Origin: Oleomonas cavernae
GTDB lineage: Bacteria; Pseudomonadota; Alphaproteobacteria; Zavarziniales; Zavarziniaceae
DNA length: 64,000 nt
NCBI RefSeq assembly: GCF_003590945.1
Contig: NZ_QYUK01000011.1
Span: forward strand, 2,858,909-2,922,908
Reading direction: 5' to 3'
The notes below the pieces were generated by a model. It was given only the letters and a program-made list of their open reading frames with translations, was not told where the DNA came from and made no database searches. Positions 54,483 through 63,707 of this stretch are shown here, piece after piece; positions within the stretch are counted from its first letter, which is position 1, and each line of letters starts with the position of its first letter. The translations under genes and the position numbers were made by a program.

Positions 54483-55328
54483 GTGGGAAGGGAAGAGCAG
54501 CTCTTATCGGCATCCATCCGGGACACGCTGAGGGAAGCGCATAAGGCCGAATCCAAGATCTCATATGAGATGGAAGGCAACCGAACCCTCGAGGACATCG
54601 ATGAGGAAAATACAAAGCTTGAGGAAGCTCAAGATACGCTAAGGTGGTGTATCCGAAAGCTCTATCGAGACGTCGGTATGCTCGCCGAACGAATGTCTAT
54701 GCCACTGCTCGCTAAGAGGATAGCGGCCGAGTTCGACAAGACCGCTGAAACGGACTTGGCAGAGATGAAGACATCGCCTTACGATATCGGGCTGATCAGC
54801 AAGCATATTGGCGCCATACTTGGCCATTTCGACTCCATTGCTGTCATGACTGACGGCCAAGCCATCACAGGTCTCGATACCTTCCGGACGATATTGGAAA
54901 ATACCCCCGCAATCATGACGCTCACTGGGATCGACCCCAAAAATGAGAAGGACGTACGCCGAGCGGTTTTCGATGTGTTGAAGATCGCTTTTCACGATGC
55001 GATGATGGAGATTACTGTCGGTCAGCTTCTAAAGACCTTCAAGCCAGATCTTGGCGTGCGCTCGTTGATGGCGGCTGCTGAATACAAGTTCGTTGGAAAC
55101 GAGACTGAATTAAAGGTAGCTATGGAAGGAATTTATGCCGACATGAGGGGCTATCATGGACATGATTGGCGCTCCTTCTTTGCGGTCTTTTATACGACGG
55201 ATGCCATCGTTCATCGTGACCGTATCATCGAGGAATTCAGTGGCGTAAAGGCTGACCTTAACTGGACACCGATTATCGTGACCGGTAAAGGAGCCCGAAA
55301 GCCACGCAAATCTGGTTTGAAGGCCTAA
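54483..55328 (+). CDS. Hypothetical protein with C-terminal PD-(D/E)XK-like nuclease domain
   Basis: 281 residues from GTG 54483, which has GGAGG eight bases upstream. A charged coiled-coil-like N-terminal half (LREAHKAESKISYEMEGNRT, DIDEENTKLEEAQDTLRWCI) leads to a C-terminal domain with KPDLGVRSLMAAAEYKFVGN: PD...E-x-K as in restriction-like nucleases. Lower GC than the hsd genes. Coming directly after the type I operon, it is a candidate additional defence effector. No named family recognised; activity is inference. Confidence 0.6.
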   Translation: MGREEQLLSASIRDTLREAHKAESKISYEMEGNRTLEDIDEENTKLEEAQDTLRWCIRKLYRDVGMLAERMSMPLLAKRIAAEFDKTAETDLAEMKTSPYDIGLISKHIGAILGHFDSIAVMTDGQAITGLDTFRTILENTPAIMTLTGIDPKNEKDVRRAVFDVLKIAFHDAMMEITVGQLLKTFKPDLGVRSLMAAAEYKFVGNETELKVAMEGIYADMRGYHGHDWRSFFAVFYTTDAIVHRDRIIEEFSGVKADLNWTPIIVTGKGARKPRKSGLKA

Positions 55329-55637
55329 ACCCTGCCGAGCTACTACTTGGGAGGACCAGTTGGCCATCTCCTTGGAAGTGCCGGAACTCAGGGGGCGCGC
55401 CTGTATCCTAGCTTGAGTGGCGTCCTAGGTCTGCCCTCCATTAGCTGCAGGTAAGTAGGGAAAGAAGAAAAGGCAGCTTCGCGCCCAAATCAGCTGTAGA
55501 TATCGGCTTCGCTGCTTCCCGAAAGCAGACGTTGCCGGCGATCACGCTGGAGGTCGTGATTGCGCCGGCAGCGGAAGTTGGGCTGCGGCCAGGAAGCAGC
55601 CCCCGAGGAGCGGGCGCGAACTACCTCTGTGTACTGG
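55329..55637. other. Intergenic region without recognised gene
   Basis: Between two convergent genes; about 309 bases with no supported gene or clear terminator. Confidence 0.4.
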
Positions 55638-57734
55638 TTAGCCTGCTGCCTCCTCCTCAAGAGTGGTTATCTCGACCAGTTTGCTCAGCATGAGCTCCTT
55701 CCAGGCGTCGGCAAGCCGTGCATCGACCTTGGAACGTGCTGGATTGAGGGCCGAGCCCTCGAACCACTTGTCTACCTTTGCGACAATGTCGTCGCGATAG
55801 CCGGCACCTTGCCCATAACGCTTGCGCAGGTCGGCCCAGAACTCGACATCGTTGTCGAGATAGGGCTTGAAGGTGTTGCGGCCAATGCTCTGCGCGCGGA
55901 CGAGGAACTCCTGGTGCCAGTCCGAGAGATCCTCGGCCAAGGTCTCTACGAGCGCCACGGCTTCTGGGGTGGAGGCGAATTGGTTTTGCAGACCATCCAG
56001 CCGGCCCTTGATCCGGGCCACCAACTCGCTAGTGCGCAGGTTGGCGTCCGCTCGCACCCCAGTGCCGACCATGTGGTGGACATCGAGGTTGTACCAGGAG
56101 CCATTGCGCAAAGCCGCAGCGGCGATGCTGCTTGGATGGCTTGCCTTGAGCTCTTGCAGCAGGCGCTTCTGGGCGACGCTAACCGAACCGGGAATGACCT
56201 CGTAATCATTTGCGATCGCGATGGCCTCCTTCGCGAGCGTGACCCGGGCCTGCTGGATGCGGTGAGCGTCGGCGTTGGTGCGCAGCTCGGCCGCAAGGCC
56301 AGTGAAGCGCTCAAGGCGCTCCAACTGTCGCTGGCGGATTTGGTCCACCTGCTGGCTGATCTCCTGCCAGACCACCCCAGCGCCCTCATCGGCCACGTTG
56401 AAGAATATCACCGGCACCGGCGGTAGGTTGGCGGCCTTGAGGCTGTCCTGGATCTGGCGGCTGCGATAGGCGTAGCCCTCTTCCACCGACTCCACTGGCT
56501 CGCCGAGATCATCAATCACTCTGATCGCTTCGTCGCCGCGCGGAAGGACCAGCAGCGCGACTCGCTGGCGGTCGAGCGCGTCCGAGCCCATCTCCTTCAA
56601 GCCTTTCAGGATGCTGAGCGGTTCCTGTCCGGGCGCGTCGTTGAACGCGCAGCACAGGATGCTCAGCGCCCGCGAATCGGCCGTCAGCGCCTGCAGGTCG
56701 GGTCGGTCCGTGGTCCCGTGGATCCCCTTGGTATCGATAATCGTCAGGTCGTAGGGTGATTTGCGTATGGCCGATTTCGGTAGGAAGACGATCACGCGGT
56801 CCGGGATCGAGACACGAGGATGACGGCCGAAGTTGATGTCGGTTACGACCGAAGAAAGCCACTGTAGGCCGGAGGTATTGTTCTCCGACATGAACATTTG
56901 CGTCTCGGTGCGCTGCTCCAGGCGCATCCGCGTGACGATGGCGTGAACCACGTCCTCGCGCGCGCCGGAGGCGCCGTCCAACAGCTCTTTGACCGGATCT
57001 AGCAAGGCCTTGGGGTCCGAAGAATCCTTGCGCTTAGGGAGGTCAGCCATGCTACGGATGGCGCGCTCCAACTCGGTGGAAATGCCGCCTTTGCCGTCAG
57101 CCACGGCATCGACAAACTCCCTCACTAGCAGGCGAACTTCGTCCTCGCCCTTGGGCTCGACGGTGACGCTGAAGGCCGGCGCCGCGCGCACCACCACCTC
57201 GCTCGTGGTCGTCCGCCCGCCAGAGGTAGGGAAGATAGCCCGCGGCCGGCCTGCGGAATCCGGATACACCAGGTTCGTCAGATGCGACAGGGCCGTGGTC
57301 TTGCCGATGCCAACTGCGCCGATCCAGGCCAGAGCGTGGTCGATCCGCCCGACATAATCCGCCGTCGCCAATAGCGTCTCGCGGGTGAAAATCAGTGGCG
57401 CGGTGAGCAACTGATCGAACTCGTCCGCGGCCTCGAATGCCTCCAGGTCCTGAAGCGCCTGCTCCGCCGCCCACAGCACGTCGCGATTGGGGTGACGAAA
57501 GTCGGGTCGCTTGGAGACCTTCCAGTCGCGGGAATAGAAATCGAGCATGGCTAGGCTATCTTCGGTGCCGATGGCCTTGAGATAGCGCTCGGCCATCGAC
57601 CGGTCCGTGACCTCGGTCTTCTCCAAGCGCGAGATAACACTGTTGCTACTGACGCCCAGGCGCTTGGCCATCTCGCCCTGGTTGATGCCTGCATTCTCGC
57701 GCGCCTTGCGAAGCGCCGCTGTCGGGACGGACAT
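55638..57734 (-). CDS. HTH-fused P-loop NTPase, dynamin-like GTPase candidate
   Basis: 698 residues. Residues 5-45 are an XRE HTH (LRKARENAGINQGEMAKRLG, VSSNSVISRLEKTEVTDRSM). Then Walker A WIGAVGIGKTTALSHLTN (G139-T147), a Thr-rich switch SGGRTTTSEVVV (172-182), and G3-like LTIIDTKGIHGTTDRPDL (D334-G337): the order and spacing of dynamin/septin-type GTPases. The rest is helical with coiled-coil potential (VDQIRQRQLERLERFTGLAA). A fusion of DNA-binding and large GTPase parts is unusual. Paired 17-bp operators lie upstream. Intact, not a shadow. Its defence role is inferred from neighbours. Confidence 0.75.
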   Translation of the reverse strand: MSVPTAALRKARENAGINQGEMAKRLGVSSNSVISRLEKTEVTDRSMAERYLKAIGTEDSLAMLDFYSRDWKVSKRPDFRHPNRDVLWAAEQALQDLEAFEAADEFDQLLTAPLIFTRETLLATADYVGRIDHALAWIGAVGIGKTTALSHLTNLVYPDSAGRPRAIFPTSGGRTTTSEVVVRAAPAFSVTVEPKGEDEVRLLVREFVDAVADGKGGISTELERAIRSMADLPKRKDSSDPKALLDPVKELLDGASGAREDVVHAIVTRMRLEQRTETQMFMSENNTSGLQWLSSVVTDINFGRHPRVSIPDRVIVFLPKSAIRKSPYDLTIIDTKGIHGTTDRPDLQALTADSRALSILCCAFNDAPGQEPLSILKGLKEMGSDALDRQRVALLVLPRGDEAIRVIDDLGEPVESVEEGYAYRSRQIQDSLKAANLPPVPVIFFNVADEGAGVVWQEISQQVDQIRQRQLERLERFTGLAAELRTNADAHRIQQARVTLAKEAIAIANDYEVIPGSVSVAQKRLLQELKASHPSSIAAAALRNGSWYNLDVHHMVGTGVRADANLRTSELVARIKGRLDGLQNQFASTPEAVALVETLAEDLSDWHQEFLVRAQSIGRNTFKPYLDNDVEFWADLRKRYGQGAGYRDDIVAKVDKWFEGSALNPARSKVDARLADAWKELMLSKLVEITTLEEEAAG

Positions 57735-57779
57735 GTCGCTCTCCTTTGTCTCTACCAGATACGCCTAAAAACCTTGCTA

Positions 57780-57817
57780 TGCAAATTTGATTTGCAAACT
57801 TGCACATCTTAGTTGCA
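57780..57817. promoter_or_regulatory. Two 17-bp TGCA operators, probable autoregulatory site
   Basis: TGCAAAT-TTG-ATTTGCA (57780-57796, perfect inverted repeat) and TGCACAT-CTT-AGTTGCA (57801-57817, imperfect) are 21 bases apart. TGCA occurs at 57780, 57793, 57801 and 57814. They lie 46-83 bases before the HTH-GTPase start. Confidence 0.65.
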
Positions 57818-57883
57818 TATCAGGCTTGGCGGATAACTGGCATCCCGCCGCAGGCGCCTTAAACTCCGCGACAGGAGACGTGC

Positions 57884-58081
57884 ATGGGTATTCCGGCGAG
57901 CGACGATGAGAAGGTGATTGTGAGCGCCTTCCTGCAAAGCGGACATCCATGGATGGCTTTCGGCACGGTTATGCTCAAATCGGGGGTTCGCGTCACCATA
58001 GCCACGGCGCTGATGTTCCTGGCGCTGGAACAGGGAAATAACGTCCCATCGGTGCTGAAGTTACTCGGCACCTCACTTTAG
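57884..58081 (+). CDS. Small hypothetical protein (65 aa)
   Basis: 65 residues divergent from the HTH-GTPase. Ribosome site AGGAG six bases before the ATG. Sequence IPASDDEKVIVSAFLQSGHP, then GVRVTIATALMFLALEQGNN, moderately hydrophobic in the middle. No known family. It could share the TGCA operators with the GTPase. After it, 58082-58464 holds no supported gene; a GGGG-rich inverted repeat near 58396-58413 and CGGAGG ribosome site precede the next gene. Confidence 0.5.
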   Translation: MGIPASDDEKVIVSAFLQSGHPWMAFGTVMLKSGVRVTIATALMFLALEQGNNVPSVLKLLGTSL

Positions 58082-58464
58082 TCCGGCCGCGCCAAGCTTT
58101 GCCCCTCTCAGGATCGCCAAGCGTCACCGCTTGGAAAACCAGCTGGCGGCATGCCACTAGCAGCCATTGCCCTTATACATCCACGGGGCGTTGCTATCCG
58201 CCTTGCACGCTGCTCTCTTTAGATTACTGCCACTCTTCTTTCGGCCAGCGCATCACCGTTCCACTTCCCGGCCGTGACAGAGCCTATGAACGTCCCAAAC
58301 GCGCTGGACTTGCTGCTGGTAGCAAGCATGCATGCTTACAGATAGCGCGCATGGATAGGCTCACATAAAACCTATATAGTTACTACGATCCTCACCGTTC
58401 CCCGCCCCTGCGGGGTCGTGGTGGTAGGGGCGGCAGTCGCCGCCTCCAACCACCGGAGGATCCA

Positions 58465-59022
58465 ATGACCACCAACCTCACCGACCGCCAGCTTGTCATC
58501 CTGGGCGCAGCTGCCGCCCGCAGCGACCTCATGGTCCTGCCCCTGCCCGATACCCTGAAGCTCAATGCCGGCGCCGCAGCGCTGGTTCTCAAGAGCCTGA
58601 TTGCCAGGAACCTCATCGAGGAATGCCCCGCCGAGCGGGGCCAGGCTATCTGGCAGGAACGTGATAGCCAGCGTCTCACCCTGAAGATCACCGAGGCCGG
58701 CCTGCATGCCATCGGCGTCGAGCCGCCGGCTCCGGACGATACCGTACCGGCGGAGGCCCCCTCGGCAGATGTCGCCGCTCCGCCGGCCCCAGCGGCGATC
58801 CGACCGGGCACCAAGCTGGCTCTGGTTCTCGACCTGCTGCACCGCCCAGAGGGCGCCAACATCGCAGAGATCACTGCCGCCACCGACTGGCAGGCCCATT
58901 CAGTCCGCGGTTTCATCAGCGGCACCCTGAAGAAGAAGCTCAGCTTGGTCGTATCCTCAGAGGCCGAGGGTGACCGCGGCCGCATCTACCGAATCGTCCC
59001 TGCTGTCGGGGACGCAGCATGA
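58465..59022 (+). CDS. DUF3489 domain-containing protein
   Basis: 185 residues. The C-terminal winged-helix-like DUF3489 core is clear: TKLALVLDLLHRPEGANIAE, ITAATDWQAHSVRGFISGTL then KKKLSLVVSSE. The N-terminal half is another HTH-like region (TDRQLVILGAAAARSDLMVL), linked by a Pro/Ala-rich stretch. The family is a recurrent companion of DUF2924 and large serine recombinases in alphaproteobacteria; role unknown, possibly DNA binding. Stop overlaps the next start (ATGA). Confidence 0.9.
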   Translation: MTTNLTDRQLVILGAAAARSDLMVLPLPDTLKLNAGAAALVLKSLIARNLIEECPAERGQAIWQERDSQRLTLKITEAGLHAIGVEPPAPDDTVPAEAPSADVAAPPAPAAIRPGTKLALVLDLLHRPEGANIAEITAATDWQAHSVRGFISGTLKKKLSLVVSSEAEGDRGRIYRIVPAVGDAA

Positions 59023-59471
59023 GCCGGCTGGCCGCTGCTGACGTCGAGGCCGCCCTGGTGGCCCTGGACACCATGGATGCCGATGCCCTGAAGCTGCGCT
59101 GGCAGGAACTCTATGGCAGAGAGGCTCCCCACAAAGCCCGCGCCGAATTCCTGCGCAGGGGATTGGCCCACCGCCTGCAGGAGAATGCCTTCGGCGGGCT
59201 GAAGCCCGCCGTGGCACGCCGCCTCGCCCGGATCGCCGAGGAAGCCGCCCGAGGCAATGAAGCGGTGACTGTCTCGCCTGTTGTCTCCGGTCCCGCCCCT
59301 GGTACCCGCCTGCTGCGGCAGTGGAACGGCCAGACCCAGATGGTCGAGGTGCAGGTCGATGGTTTTGTCTGGGCCGGCCGGCGCTTCACCTCGTTGTCCG
59401 CCGTCGCCCAAGCCATCACCGGCACCAAATGGTCTGGCCCTCGCTTCTTCGGCCTGGGGTCTCGGCCATGA
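59019..59471 (+). CDS. DUF2924 domain-containing protein
   Basis: 150 residues. ALVALDTMDADALKLRWQEL, then AEFLRRGLAHRLQENAFGGL, and PGTRLLRQWNGQTQMVEVQV with SLSAVAQAITGTKWSGPRFF, are the DUF2924 pattern. Always found beside recombinases of this type and of unknown biochemical role. Overlaps both neighbours by four bases, so the three genes form one translationally coupled unit. Confidence 0.93.
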   Translation: MSRLAAADVEAALVALDTMDADALKLRWQELYGREAPHKARAEFLRRGLAHRLQENAFGGLKPAVARRLARIAEEAARGNEAVTVSPVVSGPAPGTRLLRQWNGQTQMVEVQVDGFVWAGRRFTSLSAVAQAITGTKWSGPRFFGLGSRP

Positions 59472-61156
59472 GCCGGAAGCCCCTTGTCCGCTGCGCCATC
59501 TACACTCGCAAATCTTCGGAAGAAGGCCTCGAACAGGACTTCAACTCGCTGGATGCCCAGCGGGAGGCCTGCGAGGCCTATGTCCGCTCCCAGGCCCATG
59601 AAGGCTGGCGAGCCCTGCCCGACCTGTTCGACGACGGTGGCTTCTCCGGCGGGACGCTGGAACGTCCCGCCCTGCTGCAGTTGATGGAGGCGGTGCGGGC
59701 CCGCCGCGTGGACGTGATCGTCATCTACAAGATCGACCGCCTGACCCGCTCCCTCACCGACTTCGCCCGCCTGGCCGAACAGTTCGATGCCCACGGGGTG
59801 TCCTTCGTCTCGGTGACGCAGCAATTCAACACCACCACCTCCATGGACCGGCTGATGCTGAATGTGCTGCTCTCCTTCGCCCAGTTCGAGCGGGAGATCA
59901 CCGGCGAGCGGATCCGCGACAAGATCGCCGCTTCGAAGAAGAAGGGCCTGTGGATGGGCGGGACCACGCCCTTCGGCTACGACATCAAAGACCGCAGCCT
60001 CGTCATCAAAGAAGACGAGGCTGCAAGCCTTCGCACTATCTTCAGCCTGTATCTGGAGCTGGGCACGGTGGCCAAGCTGGAAGCCGCGGTGGCGGCTCGG
60101 GACATTCGCACCCGGCGACGAACTCTGTCCGATGGCCGAGAGGCCGGCGGCGTCTCAATTCAACGCGGACATCTATACCATCTGCTGTCGAACCCGCTCT
60201 ACGCCGGCCGCATCCGGCATAAGGAGAAGGTCTACGATGGGGCTCACCCCGCCATCATCGACCAGGCCACCTGGAATGCAGTGCAGACCCTGCTGGCCGA
60301 CAACACGCAGGGGCCCAGGAAGCGAGTGCCCAGGCCAACGACCGAACCCGGCTGGCTCGCCGGCCTGCTCCTGGATCAGGACGGCAGGACCTTTGCCCTG
60401 AACCACGCGAACAAGGGTGGTAAGCGCTATCGCTATTATGTGGAGCGACCAACCCGTGACGACGCGAACAGGAAACTGAAGCGTGTACCTGCAGTCGAAC
60501 TCGAACGGGTGGTGCAGGAAGCCGCCTGCGGCTTCCTGCAGGATCCCCTCCAGCTCATCGAGAAGCTGGGCATCGACCGGCCGGAGCAGACCGGCTCGAT
60601 CTTCGAGGCAGTCGACTCACTCAAGCGCCACATGGCCGACAATGCCACCGCGGCCTGGGACAGCCGCATTCGGCCGACGCTCAAGCACATCACGCTTCAG
60701 GCAGAAGGCATCAGCCTGTCTTTCGACCGGCCCGCTCTTCAGCAACTTCTAGGATTACCAAGACCATCGAAGTCGGCACCGGACACCCTGGTCATTGATC
60801 TGCCGGTCCGGGTCAAGACGCGTGGTGCGCAGTTCAAGCTGGTCCTGCCGGCCACCGGCACGGATGCTCCACGACCAGACATCACCCTCATCAAGGCGGT
60901 GGCCAGGGCCCATACCTGGGCACGGCAACTGATCACCCATGAACAGCCGACGATTGCCGCGATCGCCAAGGCGGAAGGCTTCACCAAAGGCTATGTCCGG
61001 CGGGTCCTGCGCCTTGCCTACCTGGCGCCTGATATCGTCGAGGCCATCCTCGACGGACGGCAGCCGGTGGATCTCACCGCGGAGAAGCTGATGCTGCATG
61101 TGGAGGTGCCCAGGAGCTGGCAGCGCCAGCGGGCGGAATTCCTCGGGATTAGCTGA
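59468..61156 (+). CDS. Large serine recombinase
   Basis: 562 residues. Catalytic domain: RCAIYTRKSSEEGLEQDFNS (nucleophile Ser), then YKIDRLTRSLTDFARLAEQF and FAQFEREITGERIRDKIAAS with the arginines that line the active site. Then a recombinase domain (GGTTPFGYDIKDRSLVIKED, LSNPLYAGRIRHKEKVYDGA) and a zinc-ribbon/coiled-coil-like remainder without an obvious Cys set. It would excise or integrate the surrounding element. ATG 59468 is chosen over the long upstream extension, as it overlaps the previous stop. tRNA-Ser lies 520 bases downstream. Confidence 0.94.
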   Translation: MSRKPLVRCAIYTRKSSEEGLEQDFNSLDAQREACEAYVRSQAHEGWRALPDLFDDGGFSGGTLERPALLQLMEAVRARRVDVIVIYKIDRLTRSLTDFARLAEQFDAHGVSFVSVTQQFNTTTSMDRLMLNVLLSFAQFEREITGERIRDKIAASKKKGLWMGGTTPFGYDIKDRSLVIKEDEAASLRTIFSLYLELGTVAKLEAAVAARDIRTRRRTLSDGREAGGVSIQRGHLYHLLSNPLYAGRIRHKEKVYDGAHPAIIDQATWNAVQTLLADNTQGPRKRVPRPTTEPGWLAGLLLDQDGRTFALNHANKGGKRYRYYVERPTRDDANRKLKRVPAVELERVVQEAACGFLQDPLQLIEKLGIDRPEQTGSIFEAVDSLKRHMADNATAAWDSRIRPTLKHITLQAEGISLSFDRPALQQLLGLPRPSKSAPDTLVIDLPVRVKTRGAQFKLVLPATGTDAPRPDITLIKAVARAHTWARQLITHEQPTIAAIAKAEGFTKGYVRRVLRLAYLAPDIVEAILDGRQPVDLTAEKLMLHVEVPRSWQRQRAEFLGIS

Positions 61157-61349
61157 CCAGGCTCTCGATCACTAAGACCATCGCCGAGGCCCTGTCGACA
61201 GCCTGTCGCAGGGCCTTTGTTTGTTCCATCAATGCTTCCAGGCTCAAGCGACTGGATTGCCCGACCACAGCGATCTCATGCGCGTCTTCGAGCAGGCCCG
61301 TGACGTGCGCGAAGTGTTCGTTGATCTGATCCAGCCTGCCCTCAGCCAT
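61149..61349 (-). CDS. Small hypothetical protein (66 aa)
   Basis: 66 residues, convergent with the recombinase (eight-base overlap). GRLDQINEHFAHVTGLLEDA and LSLEALMEQTKALRQAVDRA are amphipathic helices. GGAGG lies five bases before ATG 61349, so I prefer this start to a longer frame of 154 residues beginning at 61613, whose N-terminal part has no clear family. Frequently such helical proteins accompany DUF2924 recombinase modules (memory). 61350-61676 holds nothing else I can support. Confidence 0.5.
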   Translation of the reverse strand: MAEGRLDQINEHFAHVTGLLEDAHEIAVVGQSSRLSLEALMEQTKALRQAVDRASAMVLVIESLVS

Positions 61350-61676
61350 GGCCACCTCCGGTCGGCCCGGCCAGCAAGGCGTGAGGTGGTGGGCAAGTCC
61401 ACTGAAGCTTTCGACAAACCCCGCCCACACCGGTTCGCCGAAATCCGCTGGTAGGCAGATCGCGAATCGAACCGGCCGGTCCCTTGCGCAAAGGAAAGGG
61501 TACTGGCGAAATACCCCTGCAGAGACTGAAGCGTCAGCATCGGGGAATTCGGCCGCCACCGGCGGGGCAAGAGACGACTCGGTCGTGGCCGGCAGGCTGA
61601 ATGAGCCCGACATTCCGGGCGGTTACGAGGCACCGCAGAAATAGCCTAAGCCATTGATATTACAGAGAAAAGATGG

Positions 61677-61766
<90 letters not shown>

Positions 61767-61859
61767 GCAGAAGAGTCTGGTCGTCAAGGCGGCGGAAGAT
61801 AGTCGAGGGCCGACCGCTTGCAAAGGGAAAAATTGCAGGCCGCCGGCCCTACCACCGCG

Positions 61860-62972
61860 CTATTCCGCCGCCGGCTGGAACACCCCCTTGACCGGCAGGG
61901 GCTCGTCCAGCTTCTGCCAGTCGATCAGGATGTCGCCGGCCTCGTGCTCGTACTGGAGGGCGCCGATCGCCGCGTATTTCGGCCGCACCTTGTCGGTCAG
62001 CAGGCCCACGCGCTTGAAGTTCGGCATCAGCCGCTCGAACAGCAGGTGCTGGAAGATGTGGGTGACGTGGCTTTTGAGAATGTGCTCGCGCGCTGCCTCG
62101 ACGTCGAAGCCGTATTCCGCCGCCACATCCATGCCGAACAGGCGGTCGCGCATGATCAGCGCCGCCTGGTAGGCGAATTCGGCGCGGTCCTCGATCTCCT
62201 GCTCGGGCAGGGTCTTGATCCAGTCTTCCAGGTAGTTGACGCCGAAGGCGACGTGGCGGCCCTCGTCGCGCATCACCAGTTCGACCACCTGCTTGAGCAG
62301 GGGATCGCGCGTGGTCTGCACCATGGTGCCGAAGGCGGCCAGCGCCAGGCCCTCGATGATCAGCTGCATGCCGATGAACTTGAGGTCCCAGCGGCTATCG
62401 ACCAGCACCTTGTCGATCAGGGCCTTGAGGTTGCCGTTCACCGGGTAGAGCCGGCCGCAGCGGTGGCGGATATAGGTGTTGAAGGCCTCGACGTGGCGCG
62501 CTTCGTCGAAGGTCTGGCTGGCGGCATAGAGCTTGGCATCGGCGGTCGGCGCGCAGGAGACGAGCTGCGAGGCCACCAGCATCGCACCCTGCTCGCCGTG
62601 CAGGAACTGGGCGAGCGTCTGGGCATGGGCCTTCCAGGCAAAGCGCACCTTCTCCTCGTGCGGCAGGGCCTCGTATTCGCCATAGCCGTTGAACGGCATG
62701 GTCAGCGGGTCCATGGGGAAATCGTCGAAATCGACCGGCATGTCCCAGTCGACATCGAGCGTCGCATTCCAGTTGTGCCGCTTGCCCAGCTCGTAGAGCC
62801 GGCGGATCTTGGCATTGGCGCTGTCGTAGTCCCAGTTGAAGGAACCCAGCAGCGGCGTCTTGAAGATCTCGCGGATCGTCTCGACATCGTCCTGGGTCAG
62901 GCGTTGGGCGAGTTCATCCTCGCTGAAGACCCGGACGCCCTGGGGTGGTTGCTCGACCAGACGAACACGCAT
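61860..62972 (-). CDS. Ferritin-like di-iron oxygenase-type protein
   Basis: 370 residues. Two ExxH pairs within a four-helix bundle, FLHGEQGAMLVASQL and SQTFDEARHVEAFN, then QLIIEGLALAAFG and LVMRDEGRHVAFGVNYLE, give a full carboxylate-bridged di-iron site as in ribonucleotide reductase small subunit-like oxygenases. Similar proteins are annotated only as ferritin-like. ATG 62972 has GGAGG ahead. Core-genome gene near rplU; function unknown. Confidence 0.88.
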   Translation of the reverse strand: MRVRLVEQPPQGVRVFSEDELAQRLTQDDVETIREIFKTPLLGSFNWDYDSANAKIRRLYELGKRHNWNATLDVDWDMPVDFDDFPMDPLTMPFNGYGEYEALPHEEKVRFAWKAHAQTLAQFLHGEQGAMLVASQLVSCAPTADAKLYAASQTFDEARHVEAFNTYIRHRCGRLYPVNGNLKALIDKVLVDSRWDLKFIGMQLIIEGLALAAFGTMVQTTRDPLLKQVVELVMRDEGRHVAFGVNYLEDWIKTLPEQEIEDRAEFAYQAALIMRDRLFGMDVAAEYGFDVEAAREHILKSHVTHIFQHLLFERLMPNFKRVGLLTDKVRPKYAAIGALQYEHEAGDILIDWQKLDEPLPVKGVFQPAAE

Positions 62973-63192
62973 GTCATCCTCCGCAATTGGCTTGGCCTTT
63001 GGCCTTGTTGGCTCGCTGCCCGCCTGTCCCGGTCGGCGCAGGGCCAAATGACAAATTGTCACTTGGTTGATCGCAGTAGGCCGCAGACGCGGGCGGCCAC
63101 GCATTGCGCTGGATCAATGCAGCCGCCATGATGCCGCTGAAAATCGAGACCCTCCGCCCGTGCCCGTTGGGCCCCTCGCCGGGAGCGTGATC

Positions 63193-63522
63193 ATGACCCG
63201 CGCCGCTGCCATCGCCCTGGCCCTCGAGTGCCTGGCGCCGCGCCTGGGCGAGAAGGATCGCGCCGCGATCATCGACCGGGCGCTGGGCAGTCACGGCCTG
63301 CGCCAGGCCTCGGCGCAATCGGCCGCCTGGCTTGCCCTGGTTTCCTATGCCCGCCACGGCTTCACCGATTACGACGACCTGCTGGCCGAGGGCTACGACC
63401 GGGCCTCGGCACGGCATTTCACCCTGGAGGCGACCCAGGCGGTGCTCGACGGCTGGGGCTGCCCCCACCCGGTCGCGGTCGACGACACGGTGGTGACCCA
63501 GGCAGCCGGGGGCGCCCGCTGA
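63193..63522 (+). CDS. DUF2293-like protein
   Basis: 109 residues. AAWLALVSYARHGFTDYDDL then LAEGYDRASARHFTLEATQA strongly resembles DUF2293 (a conserved HGFTDYD...GYDR..AR pattern). Helical, soluble, of unknown function. The ATG at 63193 is used because the upstream extension is Arg/Pro-rich and unlike the family. Assignment rests on recalled pattern. Confidence 0.65.
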   Translation: MTRAAAIALALECLAPRLGEKDRAAIIDRALGSHGLRQASAQSAAWLALVSYARHGFTDYDDLLAEGYDRASARHFTLEATQAVLDGWGCPHPVAVDDTVVTQAAGGAR

Positions 63523-63707
63523 CATCGGCCCCTTACTTCCCGTTGACAGCCAATCGGGCGTGGGTATAGTGCGCCCTCTCGCGGTGAACCGTCAGGTTTG
63601 CCGTGGTTTCCATGTTTGGGCACCCGAACGGGGCCCGCGCTGCATAACGACAGCGGCATGCCGGCGGCCATCGTGGCCAGGCGTGTGCAAGAAGGACTGG
63701 GTTTAAG

